From assembly GCA_964531735.1 (NCBI GenBank), contig CAZHGD010000015.1:1-64000 (forward strand): a DNA stretch of 64,000 bases, read 5' to 3'. The position numbers and the translations under genes are program-made. The notes beneath the pieces were generated by a model. That model had not been told where the DNA came from, did not search any database, and saw nothing but the letters and a program-made list of their open reading frames with translations. The stretch is from CAZHGD01 sp964531735 (lineage in GTDB: Bacteria; Armatimonadota; UBA10988). The first letter of the stretch is position 1. Every line of letters begins with the position of its first letter. Below, in pieces: positions 1 through 13,007 of the stretch.

Positions 1-1451
<1,451 letters not shown>

Positions 1452-1481
1452 CCCGCTCTCCACAACGGCCCCGATCGCCGA

Positions 1482-1504
1482 GGGGCGGCCACGCGGGCCG
1501 CCCC
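1482..1504 (-). terminator. GC hairpin between sdhB and the copper ATPase
   Basis: Perfect 9-bp inverted repeat (GGGGCGGCC / GGCCGCCCC) with a 5-nt loop, in the only gap between sdhB and the ATPase gene. No U-tract follows, so it may be a weak or Rho-assisted terminator, or an attenuator separating the two transcripts. Confidence 0.45.
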
Positions 1505-1530
1505 CGACGAACGTCTGGCCGTAGCGCTGC

Positions 1531-4199
<2,669 letters not shown>

Positions 4200-4213
4200 G
4201 GTATGCCGCCTTT

Positions 4214-4918
4214 CTAGTTCGAGACCAGGCCGCAGAGGACCGCCAGCGGAATGCTGCAGAAGCCCAGCGGGATCAGCACGCCCACCGCGGCGGCCACCGG
4301 CCGCCGGTAGGCGTTGTACTTCGGGTGGTTCAGGCCGAGCGTCTGGCAGGCGCTCCACAGGCCGTGGTAGAGGTGCAGGCCGAGCGGCACCTGCGCGACC
4401 ATGTAGAGCAGCGCCAGCCACTTCACCTGGAAGCCGGCGAGGACGTTGGCGTAGGCGTCCGCATACTCGTGGCCCCGGAACTCCACCGTCTGGAACTCGG
4501 GTCCGACGGCGCCGAAGGTCAGGTGCGCCAAGTGCAACAGCGCGTAGCCGCCGAGCGTCAGCCCGCCCCAGAACATGGCGCTGGAGGCCCAACTGAACGA
4601 TATGTTCTGCTGCACCTGGTAGGGCTCCGGTCGCGCGGCCAGGCTCATCTGGCGCAACTGCCACATCGACCACACGTGCGCCACCAAAGCGGCCAGCATC
4701 ACCAGACGGAACAGCCAGACGCCCTGGTAGGGCGCCAGGAACGGCTCGCCCATCAACCGCAGCCCGATGGCGTAGTGGTTGAAGGCGTCTCGACCGAGAA
4801 AGATCTTGAGGTTGCCCACCAGGTGCCCAACAACGAACCCCAGCAAGGCCAACCCCGTAGCCGCCATGACGATCTTCTTGCCGACCGAATAGCGGTACAA
4901 GGTGCAGACTCGAGGCAT
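4214..4918 (-). CDS. sdhC: Succinate dehydrogenase cytochrome b558 subunit
   Basis: Membrane anchor of complex II, 234 residues, with about five hydrophobic helices as expected for the di-haem b558 family, which replaces the separate SdhC and SdhD. Candidate haem-ligand histidines lie in GHLVGNLKIF, LVAHVW, LLHLAHL and LHLYHGLW. The operon order sdhC-sdhA-sdhB is typical of these enzymes. The ATG at 4918 is chosen because GGGAG sits five bases upstream; two ATGs further upstream (4930, 4963) lack this. About 160 bp separate it from the next upstream gene; I see no clear sigma-70 promoter there. Confidence 0.92.
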   Translation of the reverse strand: MPRVCTLYRYSVGKKIVMAATGLALLGFVVGHLVGNLKIFLGRDAFNHYAIGLRLMGEPFLAPYQGVWLFRLVMLAALVAHVWSMWQLRQMSLAARPEPYQVQQNISFSWASSAMFWGGLTLGGYALLHLAHLTFGAVGPEFQTVEFRGHEYADAYANVLAGFQVKWLALLYMVAQVPLGLHLYHGLWSACQTLGLNHPKYNAYRRPVAAAVGVLIPLGFCSIPLAVLCGLVSN

Positions 4919-5081
4919 CTCGACTCCCATCGCGCCGATCGGACTTCTTTGGATCGGCGCCAAGTTGGTAACGCCACCAGACGACCTAAATGCTTCCGGC
5001 CGCGGAGATCGGCTCCGCAGGGGACGCCCATCGTGTCAGCCTAATGCCGATCCGCCGCCGTGACAGGGACCGCCTGAGGGC

Positions 5082-6032
5082 TCAGTCGAGTCGCTCACAC
5101 CGGGTCACGCGGTAGCTGGGGCTCTCGACCAGCGCGCCGGTCCCCGAGCTGTGGAGCGTCCAGTAGGTCTCGGCCCGCGCGACGGTCACTTCGTGGACCG
5201 CGCTGACCGGCGGTCCGGCCGCGAACCGCACCGTCACCGCGCCCGCGCCGTCGTCGGCGACTACCGCCCACTGCTTGTCCGCCGGCCACCAGGCCGCACC
5301 GTAGCGCTGCTGCAACTCGCCTTCGGCCACCTGCTCGGCCGGCGTGGCCAAGGCGCACCAGCCGCGGTAGGCGTCGGCCAACTCCGCCACGGGTGCCCGT
5401 CCCAGCAACGCGGCCGTGTGCCGTGGCTCCAGCCGGCCCCAGTAGCGACCCGACGGCAGATCGAGCAGCGTCGGCGCGAAGCGGTGGCCGCCCAGGTGGC
5501 TCGACCGCCAGACGCGCACGTCGTCGCCGGCGGCGGACCGCAACGCGTCGTAGCACGGCCGGCCCAGCTCGCCGCAGCACGCATCGTGCTCGGCGTGCGT
5601 GCAGAGCAGCAGATCGCGGGTGGCGCCGTCCGGCACCAGGTGGCGCGACCAGGCGGCCAGGTCCTCGGCGGGTCCCAGCAGCGCGGCGACCAGGTCGCCC
5701 ACGGCACCCTCGGTCACCCGGTACTCCCGACGCCAGGCCGCGGCACCGACCCCACAGTCGATCACGCGGCAGTAGCCGGCGGCGCTGTAGTCCGGGTCGG
5801 GCGCCACCACCTGCAGGCGGTGGCGTGAGCCGCGAGCCAGGCTGTCGGTCTCCGCTCGCCGCAGCGCGGCGGGGAAATGCGGCGTGCCGAGCACCTTGCC
5901 CGCCCAGGGCAGCGCCAACTCCACGACCAGGATGCGCTGGTGGTGGGGCGCCGTGCCGCCGACCGGCTCGCCGGAGGCCCGTGAGACGGCCGCGCAGCGC
6001 CGCTCTGGTCCGTCGGTGTCCTGAGTGCCCAT
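5082..6032 (-). CDS. Sucrase/ferredoxin-like family protein
   Basis: 316-residue soluble protein of the sucrase/ferredoxin-like family (thioredoxin-like 2Fe-2S fold). The family signature is clear in CTHAEHDACCGELG, followed by RSSHLGGHRFAPTLLDLP and GRYWGRL. In known members the cysteines and a downstream histidine bind a 2Fe-2S cluster; the biological role is unknown. The name comes from an old yeast assignment and does not prove sucrase activity. The ATG at 6032 is the first plausible start (MGTQDTDG); no strong ribosome-binding site is visible. It diverges from a GH32-like gene, leaving 117 bp between start codons. Confidence 0.75.
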   Translation of the reverse strand: MGTQDTDGPERRCAAVSRASGEPVGGTAPHHQRILVVELALPWAGKVLGTPHFPAALRRAETDSLARGSRHRLQVVAPDPDYSAAGYCRVIDCGVGAAAWRREYRVTEGAVGDLVAALLGPAEDLAAWSRHLVPDGATRDLLLCTHAEHDACCGELGRPCYDALRSAAGDDVRVWRSSHLGGHRFAPTLLDLPSGRYWGRLEPRHTAALLGRAPVAELADAYRGWCALATPAEQVAEGELQQRYGAAWWPADKQWAVVADDGAGAVTVRFAAGPPVSAVHEVTVARAETYWTLHSSGTGALVESPSYRVTRCERLD

Positions 6033-6149
6033 GGCACGGTGTTCGCGATCACCGCTCGGGCACCTGCTGAAGGAGACCTGCCGCGACGGCCGAACGCGCC
6101 GGCCGGGAGGCCGCAGTGGCCGGGCTCCCGCGATGAGGAGACGCACCTG

Positions 6150-7961
6150 ATGGACTTGCGCGCGAGCCTGCTCGCCGAAGCGAACGCCGTGGCACTGCCC
6201 GACCGACTGGCCGAGCTGACCTTGTGGTACCGCCCGCCGGCCGACCTGGCCGCCGAGGCCACGCTGCTCGACCTGACCGGTGGCGACCCACAGCGCGGGC
6301 TGCGCGTCTACACCGGCGCTGTGGACGACCTGCCGTCACTGGCCTGCGCCGTCGCCTTCGACTGGGCCAACCCGCGTAACGACCGGCCGCTGGTGGTCAG
6401 CGTGCCGCTCGACGAGCTGCCCGACGGGGCCGTCGACCTGGTCCTCCGCTTCACCGGTCCGCGGCTGGAACTGTGGGTCAGCGGCCGTCTCTGCGACGAG
6501 GAATGGCCCGTCGGCGGCGTCTGCCTGCCCGTTACGCCGGCCAACGACGCGGCGACGCTCTGGCCGCGGGCCCTGAACGACCCGGAACTGGCGGCGCTGC
6601 ATCCGTTGCAGGTCGGCGACGAGCCACCGGTGGGCCCGTACTGGAAGCCGCGCGGCCACGACGCCGGCACCTACGACTGCATGCCCTACTACGCCGACGG
6701 CCGGTTCCACCTGATCTACCTCTACGACCGCCGCTCGCACCGCAGCAAGTGGTCCCTCGGCGCGCACCAGTGGGGCCATGCGTCCACCACCGACCTGCGC
6801 GAGTGGACCCATCATCCGCTCGCGGTGCCCATCACCGATCCGGCCGAGGGTTCCATCTGCACCGGCTCGGTGTTCTGCCATGGTGGCCGGCACCGCGCGT
6901 TCTACGCGGTCCGCACGGTCGACGGCAGCCCGGCGCGGCTGACCTGCGCGGTCAGCTCCGACGGCGTGCGGTTCGACAAGCGTGAGCCAGCCTTCAGCCT
7001 CACCGCGCCGTACGCGCCGGCCCCGGCCCGCGACCCGGTGATCTTCCAGGATCCGGCCACCGGGCGCTTCCACATGCTCATCACCACCGAGTTGACCGAT
7101 CCGCCGGTGCCAGGCCACGGTGGCTGCCTGGCCCAGATGGTGTCGGACGACCTGGAGCACTGGACCCAGGTGGCGCCGCTGCTGGTGCCGGGCTACGCCG
7201 ACCAGCCCGAATGCGCCGACTGGTTCCAGTGGGGCGACTGGACCTACCTCATCTTCGGCAACCACGGCGTGGCGCGCTACCGCCTGGCGCCGCAAGCGCT
7301 GGGGCCGTGGCACCGGCCGCGCGTGGAAGCGTTCGACGGGCCTCAGCTCCGGGTGCTGAAGACCGCTGCCTTTGGGCCCGACCGGCGCCTCGGTGTCGGC
7401 TGGCTACCGGCGGCCACGCGGCGCTACGGCGGCCAGGTGGTCTTCCGCGAACTGGTGCAGCAGCCCGACGGTGAGCTGGGCACGCGCTTCGTGCCGGAGC
7501 TGACGCCGCCGGTGGCCGACACCGTCCTGCTGTCGGCCAGCGGTGTCGAACTGACGCCGGGCTGCGGGCTCGTCCGCCACGAGCTCGGCGCTGGGCCGCG
7601 TGCCGCTTGGCTCAGCCTGCGCTGCGAGCCGCTCGACGATCAGGGCGCGTTCGGCCTGCAACTCGGCGAGCTGGAACTGCGTCTCGAGCCGCCGCGGCGC
7701 AAACTCGGCTGGCGCCCGGTCAACGCCACCAGCGTGGCCGAGCACGAAGGCAGCGCGCTGTACGAGGTCGATGGTCTCGACCGCCCGTTCAGCCTCGACC
7801 TGGTGCTGTACGACGACCTGCTCGACCTGTGCGTGGACGGCCGCCGCACGCTGATCATCCGGCATGTCGCGCCCGGCTCCACGGAGCCGTGTCGGCTGTT
7901 CGCGCACGATGGCGCGGTGCGGTTCGCCGAAGTGATCGCCCGGCCACTGGTGATCGGGTAG
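6150..7961 (+). CDS. Glycoside hydrolase family 32-like protein
   Basis: 603 residues, no signal peptide, so probably cytoplasmic. The middle of the protein is a GH32-type five-bladed propeller. The usual WMNDPNG nucleophile block is altered to TYDCMPYY (Asp176), followed by YADGRFHLIYLYD and WGHASTTDLREWTH, which match the HLFYQ and GHAVS-DLVHW blocks. The RDP motif (RDPVIF, Asp295) and the EC acid/base motif (PECADWF, Glu354) are present. The C-terminal ~150 residues look like the beta-sandwich module. GH32 enzymes hydrolyse beta-fructosides; the changed first block makes the substrate uncertain. The start at 6150 has GAGGAG nine bases upstream; the frame is open further upstream without support. 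Confidence 0.75.
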   Translation: MDLRASLLAEANAVALPDRLAELTLWYRPPADLAAEATLLDLTGGDPQRGLRVYTGAVDDLPSLACAVAFDWANPRNDRPLVVSVPLDELPDGAVDLVLRFTGPRLELWVSGRLCDEEWPVGGVCLPVTPANDAATLWPRALNDPELAALHPLQVGDEPPVGPYWKPRGHDAGTYDCMPYYADGRFHLIYLYDRRSHRSKWSLGAHQWGHASTTDLREWTHHPLAVPITDPAEGSICTGSVFCHGGRHRAFYAVRTVDGSPARLTCAVSSDGVRFDKREPAFSLTAPYAPAPARDPVIFQDPATGRFHMLITTELTDPPVPGHGGCLAQMVSDDLEHWTQVAPLLVPGYADQPECADWFQWGDWTYLIFGNHGVARYRLAPQALGPWHRPRVEAFDGPQLRVLKTAAFGPDRRLGVGWLPAATRRYGGQVVFRELVQQPDGELGTRFVPELTPPVADTVLLSASGVELTPGCGLVRHELGAGPRAAWLSLRCEPLDDQGAFGLQLGELELRLEPPRRKLGWRPVNATSVAEHEGSALYEVDGLDRPFSLDLVLYDDLLDLCVDGRRTLIIRHVAPGSTEPCRLFAHDGAVRFAEVIARPLVIG

Positions 7962-8038
7962 GCGCAAAGCCTCAATTGCCCGGGCCAGTTGGCCGATAGC
8001 CGAATGGGTCGCGCGCCAGGGGCCGGAGGAGGCCGGCT

Positions 8039-10876
8039 ATGGCGAGGACTGCGTGTGCCCGGGCGCTGCTGCTGATCGTCTGCGGACTGCTGGCGCTGGC
8101 GCCACCGGCGCCCGCGCAGCCCGGCGATGCGGGCGCCAAGGTGCAGGAGTACCGGCGCCTGCTCCAGCAGGCCAAGGCGCAAGGGCTGGACACGCGCGAG
8201 GCCGAGGCGCTCGACCAGCGCTCGCGTGCCGCGGCCGGCGCGGGCCGGCACGACGAGGCCGCGCGGTACCTGGACGAGGCCATCGCCAAGCTGCGGGCCC
8301 TGGTGAAGAACGCTCCGGGACCGACGCCAGCGGCCAAGGGCGCCCGGGCACCGGTTCTGGTCATCCCGTTCACGCACCACTACGCCGGTCCCGGCGGCTA
8401 CTATGCGCCGGCGGCCGAGGTGCGCCAGATGGCCACCTTCTTCCACCAGCAGCAGATCCCCGGCACCTTGTTCTTCGACGGCATCCTGGTGGAGCGCCTG
8501 CTCCAGGAGGACCCGTCGCTGCTGCCGCAGATCAACGCCTGGAACCTGCCGCTGGGCTACCACGGCGAGGAGACCCACGGCCCGTATCCGGTGGCCAGTG
8601 ACCTGTGCGCCGAGGTCTACCCGCTGCGCGAGGCGCAGGGCTACAGCGGGCGCTGGTCACTGACCACGGGTGTCGACTGGCTGACCGGCGTCAAGCTGGT
8701 GGAGCAGCGCTACACGCACGCCATACCCTACCGCCTCGACGACCGGCGGATGCTCCAGCGGCAGCGCGAGACGGCGTCGGACCTGACCCGCGTGGGCGGG
8801 CTCAAGCTGGTCCAGCAGACGTTCGGCCGCGACGTCTCGATGATGACCAGCCACGCGCTGGAGAGCGCGCCCGAGGGCTACGCCTTCCGCCGCTTGAGCC
8901 GGTTCGGCTTCGACCAGCCGGCCGTGCCCATCGCGCTGCACGCGCTGAAGATCTTCGGCATCCCGCAGTTGGCCGAGCGGGCGATGAGCATCGCCGGCGC
9001 CGACGCCTCGGTGTTCTGGATCATGGGCCGCATCATGTGCAAGGGCGATGACACCGGCGAAGCGCCCGCACGGCTGCGCCCGCTCCGCGAGCACCTGGGC
9101 AGCCTCGATCGCCGCCAGCCGCGCGTGCTGGTGATGGGCTTCTCGCGCCTCGATCCGGCCGATGCCGCGCAGACCGTCGGCTACCTCAACCGCGAGTTCT
9201 TTGCGCAGAATCCGGGCAGCGGCTGGGCCAGCGGCGAGACGCTGGCCAACAGCTTCGAGCCCGAGAAGGGCGCCCAGCCGACGCGGGCCCAACTGCTGGA
9301 ACTGGCCGGCGCCTTGAGCGCGGCCTGGCAGCAGCGTCCGCCCGACGTGGTGACGGCCGGTGGCCTCACTTGGTCGCTGTGTGACCTCTACGAGGCCTAC
9401 GCGCGCGCCCTCGCGGCGTACGGGCAGACCAACACGCTGCCCGAGCAGGTGACCTTGGCGGCGCTGTATGGCCCGATCGCCGAGTCCGGCCGGGCCGCCC
9501 TGCGCGAAACCGTCGAGCTGAGCCTGGCCGACTTGGTCGCGGCCGCCGGGCAGGTGGCGCGCGGTGCGCTCGCCGGTAGCGACGACCGGTTCGTGCCGGC
9601 CACCACCACCGTCGGCGGCCGCACGCTGAACGCCGCCGAGCTCCTCGCCGCCTGGGCTGCCGCCTACCAGCGCCTGTCGCGCGGCGAGAGCGGCGGCGTG
9701 CGCGTGCCTCCGGCCGGGCTGTTCCCGCCCTACGCCGATGTGCTCGACGCGATCTTCCGCCCGCGCGCGGTGCAGCCGGTCTGCTACACCAAGGGCCAGC
9801 TCTGGACCGTCAAGCCGGTCCGCGCGAAGGGCCAGGCCGCCGCGGCGGCCGCCGCAGTTCCGGTGGACCAGCCCGCCGGCGACGGCGCCTTCGACCTGGT
9901 CTTCGCGGCGAACCTGAGCGGCTCCGGCCGCTGCTACCGCGAGGACCCGAACGGTGCCGACCTCTACCGGGCTCGGTTCGACCCGACGGGCGGCGCGAGC
10001 GGGCTGCAGCGGCTGACCCGCCGCGCCGGCGAGGCCGAGTGGTTCCCGGCCATGTCGCCCGACGGCCGCTACGTGGCCTACAACCACGACGCCGGCGCCG
10101 GCCCCCGCGCGCTACACGAGGTGCGGGCGCTGGACACCGTCACCGGGCGCGACGTAGCGTTGGTGGCCAACGCCCGGTTCCCCAGCTTCAGCGCCGACGG
10201 GCAGTGGCTGACCTGCTCGACGCGCACCGGCCCCAGCACTCGCATCGTGGTTATGCCGTTTCGCCCGGCGACCGACGGCGCGCCGGCTGTCGGCGCCGCT
10301 CGCGTGGTGGCCGACGAGCGCCACGGCGCCGAGCGGGTGGAGGACCCGGCCTTCTTCCCGGATGGCCGGCGCCTGGTGTTCCACCGCAAGCCGGACCGTG
10401 AGACGCCGGCCGGCCTGGCGGTGATCGGCATCGACGGCGCGGGCTTCACGCCGATCACGCCGGCCAATGGCTCCGGCCACGCGGCCGTCGGCCCCGATGG
10501 CCACAGCGTCGTGGCCACCACCTCGGGGCGCGGCGGGGTGATCCAGATCAGCGAGATCGACGGGCGCTGGCGCGAGCCGGTGCCACTCGCGCTGCCATCG
10601 TCCACCGCGGCGTTCACGCCGTTCGAGCCGCGCTTCGGCGGGGTCGAACAGGTGCGCCACACCTACCTCGAATGGGTGGCCCGCGACTGGCTACTGGTGA
10701 CGAGCCATGGCTCCGATGCCCGCGGCCGGTTCAGCTTCGCCCGGCTGTACCTGGCGCACTGCCCGGCGGGTGGCCCGCCGCGCCTGGTCGATCTCTCCAG
10801 CGCGCTGGAACAGGCGGCCGGCCGGCGCGGCGCCGACTTCTGCACCGGTGCCGGCCGCCTGCTGACGCGGCGCTGA
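8039..10876 (+). CDS. Secreted polysaccharide-deacetylase-like/TolB beta-propeller protein
   Basis: 945 residues. A signal peptide (LLLIVCGLLALAPPAPAQ) is followed by a short charged helical stretch (~30-95), then a domain starting PVLVIPFTHHY whose GTLFFDGILVERLL and LPLGYHGEETHGPYP blocks recall the TIM-like NodB deacetylase fold. The C-terminal third (from ~residue 620) contains TolB/WD40-like propeller repeats such as AEWFPAMSPDGRYVAY, RFPSFSADGQWLTC and DPAFFPDGRRLVFHRK. The likely location is the periplasm or cell surface. The catalytic triad of true NodB enzymes is not convincingly present, so the enzymatic role is open. Start ATG 8039 has GGAGGAGG six bases upstream. It converges on the beta-helix gene with 33 bp between stops. 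Confidence 0.6.
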   Translation: MARTACARALLLIVCGLLALAPPAPAQPGDAGAKVQEYRRLLQQAKAQGLDTREAEALDQRSRAAAGAGRHDEAARYLDEAIAKLRALVKNAPGPTPAAKGARAPVLVIPFTHHYAGPGGYYAPAAEVRQMATFFHQQQIPGTLFFDGILVERLLQEDPSLLPQINAWNLPLGYHGEETHGPYPVASDLCAEVYPLREAQGYSGRWSLTTGVDWLTGVKLVEQRYTHAIPYRLDDRRMLQRQRETASDLTRVGGLKLVQQTFGRDVSMMTSHALESAPEGYAFRRLSRFGFDQPAVPIALHALKIFGIPQLAERAMSIAGADASVFWIMGRIMCKGDDTGEAPARLRPLREHLGSLDRRQPRVLVMGFSRLDPADAAQTVGYLNREFFAQNPGSGWASGETLANSFEPEKGAQPTRAQLLELAGALSAAWQQRPPDVVTAGGLTWSLCDLYEAYARALAAYGQTNTLPEQVTLAALYGPIAESGRAALRETVELSLADLVAAAGQVARGALAGSDDRFVPATTTVGGRTLNAAELLAAWAAAYQRLSRGESGGVRVPPAGLFPPYADVLDAIFRPRAVQPVCYTKGQLWTVKPVRAKGQAAAAAAAVPVDQPAGDGAFDLVFAANLSGSGRCYREDPNGADLYRARFDPTGGASGLQRLTRRAGEAEWFPAMSPDGRYVAYNHDAGAGPRALHEVRALDTVTGRDVALVANARFPSFSADGQWLTCSTRTGPSTRIVVMPFRPATDGAPAVGAARVVADERHGAERVEDPAFFPDGRRLVFHRKPDRETPAGLAVIGIDGAGFTPITPANGSGHAAVGPDGHSVVATTSGRGGVIQISEIDGRWREPVPLALPSSTAAFTPFEPRFGGVEQVRHTYLEWVARDWLLVTSHGSDARGRFSFARLYLAHCPAGGPPRLVDLSSALEQAAGRRGADFCTGAGRLLTRR

Positions 10877-10909
10877 GCAGCCTGCCGCCGCAGCCGCCCG
10901 GGCCGCGGA

Positions 10910-12991
10910 CTATCGGCCCGGCGTCGGCTTGCCGCGGACCGGGTGTTCCACCGGCCAGGAGGCGCGGAGCTCGCTGGCGTAGAGGCCGATCCGCTCGAAC
11001 GGGATGGGCTGGAAGCCGAGCTTGTGCGCCGGTGAGTCCGGGCGCAGGCGGAAATCCAGCTTGGCCGCATCCACGAACAGCGGGTCCTGGCCCACCAGGT
11101 TGTCCTCGAACTTCACGTGCGGACGAGCCACCTGCTCGACCTCGTCCCACTTGCCGCCCCAGCAGATGTTGCGGACCACGCGGTTGCCCTTCGGCACCGC
11201 CGGCTCATCGTCCGCGTAGGTCAGCAACTGCGGGAAGCGCGTGCGCCACGGCTCGTCGCTGAACGGCATCTCCTTCAGGCGCGCCAGCAGCGTCTTGACG
11301 CCGTCCTTGGCCCAGCCGAGCGCGCGCGCATCGACATGCACGGCCGGAGTGCAGTCCACGAAGACGTTGTTCTCGATGGTGTTGTCGCGCCCGCCGCCGA
11401 TGAACGTGGCCCGCGGCACCTGGTAGAAGACGTTGCCGAACATGAGCGCCGAGCAGAACATGTCGTCCAGGTAGATGCCGATGCAGCCCTTGCCCTCGTA
11501 GCCGTAGATGTGGTGGATCCAGTTCCAGCGGATGATGTGACCGCGCATGGTCGGGTTGTAGCCGGCGTACATCACCCCGGCGTCGTTGGCGTGTTCGACC
11601 ACGTTGTGGATCTCGTTCAGCTCAATCACATGGTCGTTGCCGCTGAACAGGATGCCCTTGTGCGGCGCATCGTGGATGAGGTTGCGGCTGAGCCGGTTGC
11701 CGACACCGTCGAGATGGAACGCCGCGCGCAGGATCGGGTTCACCCGCCCGTAGTGGTGCACGTGGTTGTTCTCGGCGAACAGCCCGCCGGGCAGCAGCGC
11801 GCGACGGTCGCCACCGTTCAGCCTGACGCCGCCGTCACCGCACTGGCTGATGTCGCAGCCGGTCACCCCGTGCGCCTTGCCGTTCAGCGCGGCGGCATAG
11901 CCGCCGGTGTTGCGTATGTCGCAGCCGATGAGCTGGACGTCCGCGCCGCCGTCGACGGTGACCGCCGTACCTTGAACGCACTCCAGGCCGAGGTGCTGGA
12001 GCGTGACCGAGGAAACGCCCTTCATGGTCACCAGATCGCGGAGGAACGAGACCTTGACGTCGCCGTCGGCCAGGGGCTCGGGCGGCCAGAAGTAGAGCCG
12101 GCCGGTGGCGCGGTCGAGGTACCATTCGCCCGGCTGGTCCAGTTCGCAGAGGATGTTGGCGGCATACCACCACTGCCCCTTGCGGAAGCCGAAGGCGTGC
12201 AGCGGCTTGGCCTGCAAGGCGATCTCGCGCTTCGCCGGGTCGATGCGTTCCACCATCAGCCGCTGGTCGGCCCAGTCCCAGAACCACCAGCCATGCAGCA
12301 GCACTTGCGGCTGGCCGACCCACCGCGCCGGCCGGTCACCATCGTAGGTGAACAGGCCTTCCTTGCAGCCTTTGGTGCCCCGCACGTCGACCGCGGTCGG
12401 GCCGCGCAGGTCGGCGATCTTCGCGTAGCCCTGGTTGGGCCAGCGGGCCAGCGTCATCGGGCGGTCGCGCCAGAACACCTCCAGGCCCGGCGACCACTGC
12501 GCCCAGTTGGGACCGGGCTGCAAGGGCGCGAAGGCTTGCACGCCTTGGGCCCGGAGGTCGGCCACGTAGACGTGGCCGCGTGCGGTCTCGTCCAGGCGCT
12601 GCAATTCGGCCGCGTCGCTGACCTTGGTGAAGCCGGTAACCACCTTGCCGCCCACCAGGCGCGGGCGGTTCCCGCGCTGGCCGCGGTAGACAATGCGGGC
12701 CGCCGGGGTACCGGAGTCCTGGGCTTCCAGCGCCAGCGGCGCCGTGAGTTCATAGACCCCGGGCGCCACCTCCACGGTGACGCCACCGGCCGGCAGCGGG
12801 CCGGCCGCCTTGAGCTTGCGGATCTCGTCGCGAGCCCGCGGCAAGGTGGCGAACGGCCCATCGCCGTTGCCGGGCGCGGCCTGACGGCCCGACCAGGTGT
12901 CCTGGCCGCCTGGGGCGACGTGCAAGGTGAGACCCGCCGGCGCGCTCACGGCGGCGCTCATCAACCCACCAACCAACAACCACACTGCCAT
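10910..12991 (-). CDS. Secreted right-handed beta-helix protein (GH141-like)
   Basis: 693 residues with a signal peptide (WLLVGGLMSAAVSAPAG). The N-terminus LHVAPGGQDTWSG, GPFATLPRARDEIRKLK and VTVEVAPGVYELTAPLAL is the usual opening of secreted parallel beta-helix enzymes; later segments (ITGCDISQCGDGGVRLNGG, NRLSRNLIHDAPHKGILFSG, NTIENNVFVDC) are helix coils rich in Asn ladders. The layout resembles GH141 (fucosidase/xylanase) and pectate-lyase-like proteins, so a cell-wall polysaccharide substrate is likely but unproven. Start ATG 12991 has GGAGG five bases upstream. It follows the UroD-family gene by 16 bp in the same direction and is probably co-transcribed with it. Confidence 0.7.
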   Translation of the reverse strand: MAVWLLVGGLMSAAVSAPAGLTLHVAPGGQDTWSGRQAAPGNGDGPFATLPRARDEIRKLKAAGPLPAGGVTVEVAPGVYELTAPLALEAQDSGTPAARIVYRGQRGNRPRLVGGKVVTGFTKVSDAAELQRLDETARGHVYVADLRAQGVQAFAPLQPGPNWAQWSPGLEVFWRDRPMTLARWPNQGYAKIADLRGPTAVDVRGTKGCKEGLFTYDGDRPARWVGQPQVLLHGWWFWDWADQRLMVERIDPAKREIALQAKPLHAFGFRKGQWWYAANILCELDQPGEWYLDRATGRLYFWPPEPLADGDVKVSFLRDLVTMKGVSSVTLQHLGLECVQGTAVTVDGGADVQLIGCDIRNTGGYAAALNGKAHGVTGCDISQCGDGGVRLNGGDRRALLPGGLFAENNHVHHYGRVNPILRAAFHLDGVGNRLSRNLIHDAPHKGILFSGNDHVIELNEIHNVVEHANDAGVMYAGYNPTMRGHIIRWNWIHHIYGYEGKGCIGIYLDDMFCSALMFGNVFYQVPRATFIGGGRDNTIENNVFVDCTPAVHVDARALGWAKDGVKTLLARLKEMPFSDEPWRTRFPQLLTYADDEPAVPKGNRVVRNICWGGKWDEVEQVARPHVKFEDNLVGQDPLFVDAAKLDFRLRPDSPAHKLGFQPIPFERIGLYASELRASWPVEHPVRGKPTPGR

Positions 12992-13007
12992 GGTGACCTC
13001 CTGCCGG

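Noticed and set aside
6336..7313. Long open frames on the strand opposite GH32, GH2, uvrB, rny and the large glycosidases
   Set aside because: GC-rich codon bias leaves antisense frames open; their products are Arg/Gly/Ala/His/Val-rich, without motifs or ribosome-binding sites.
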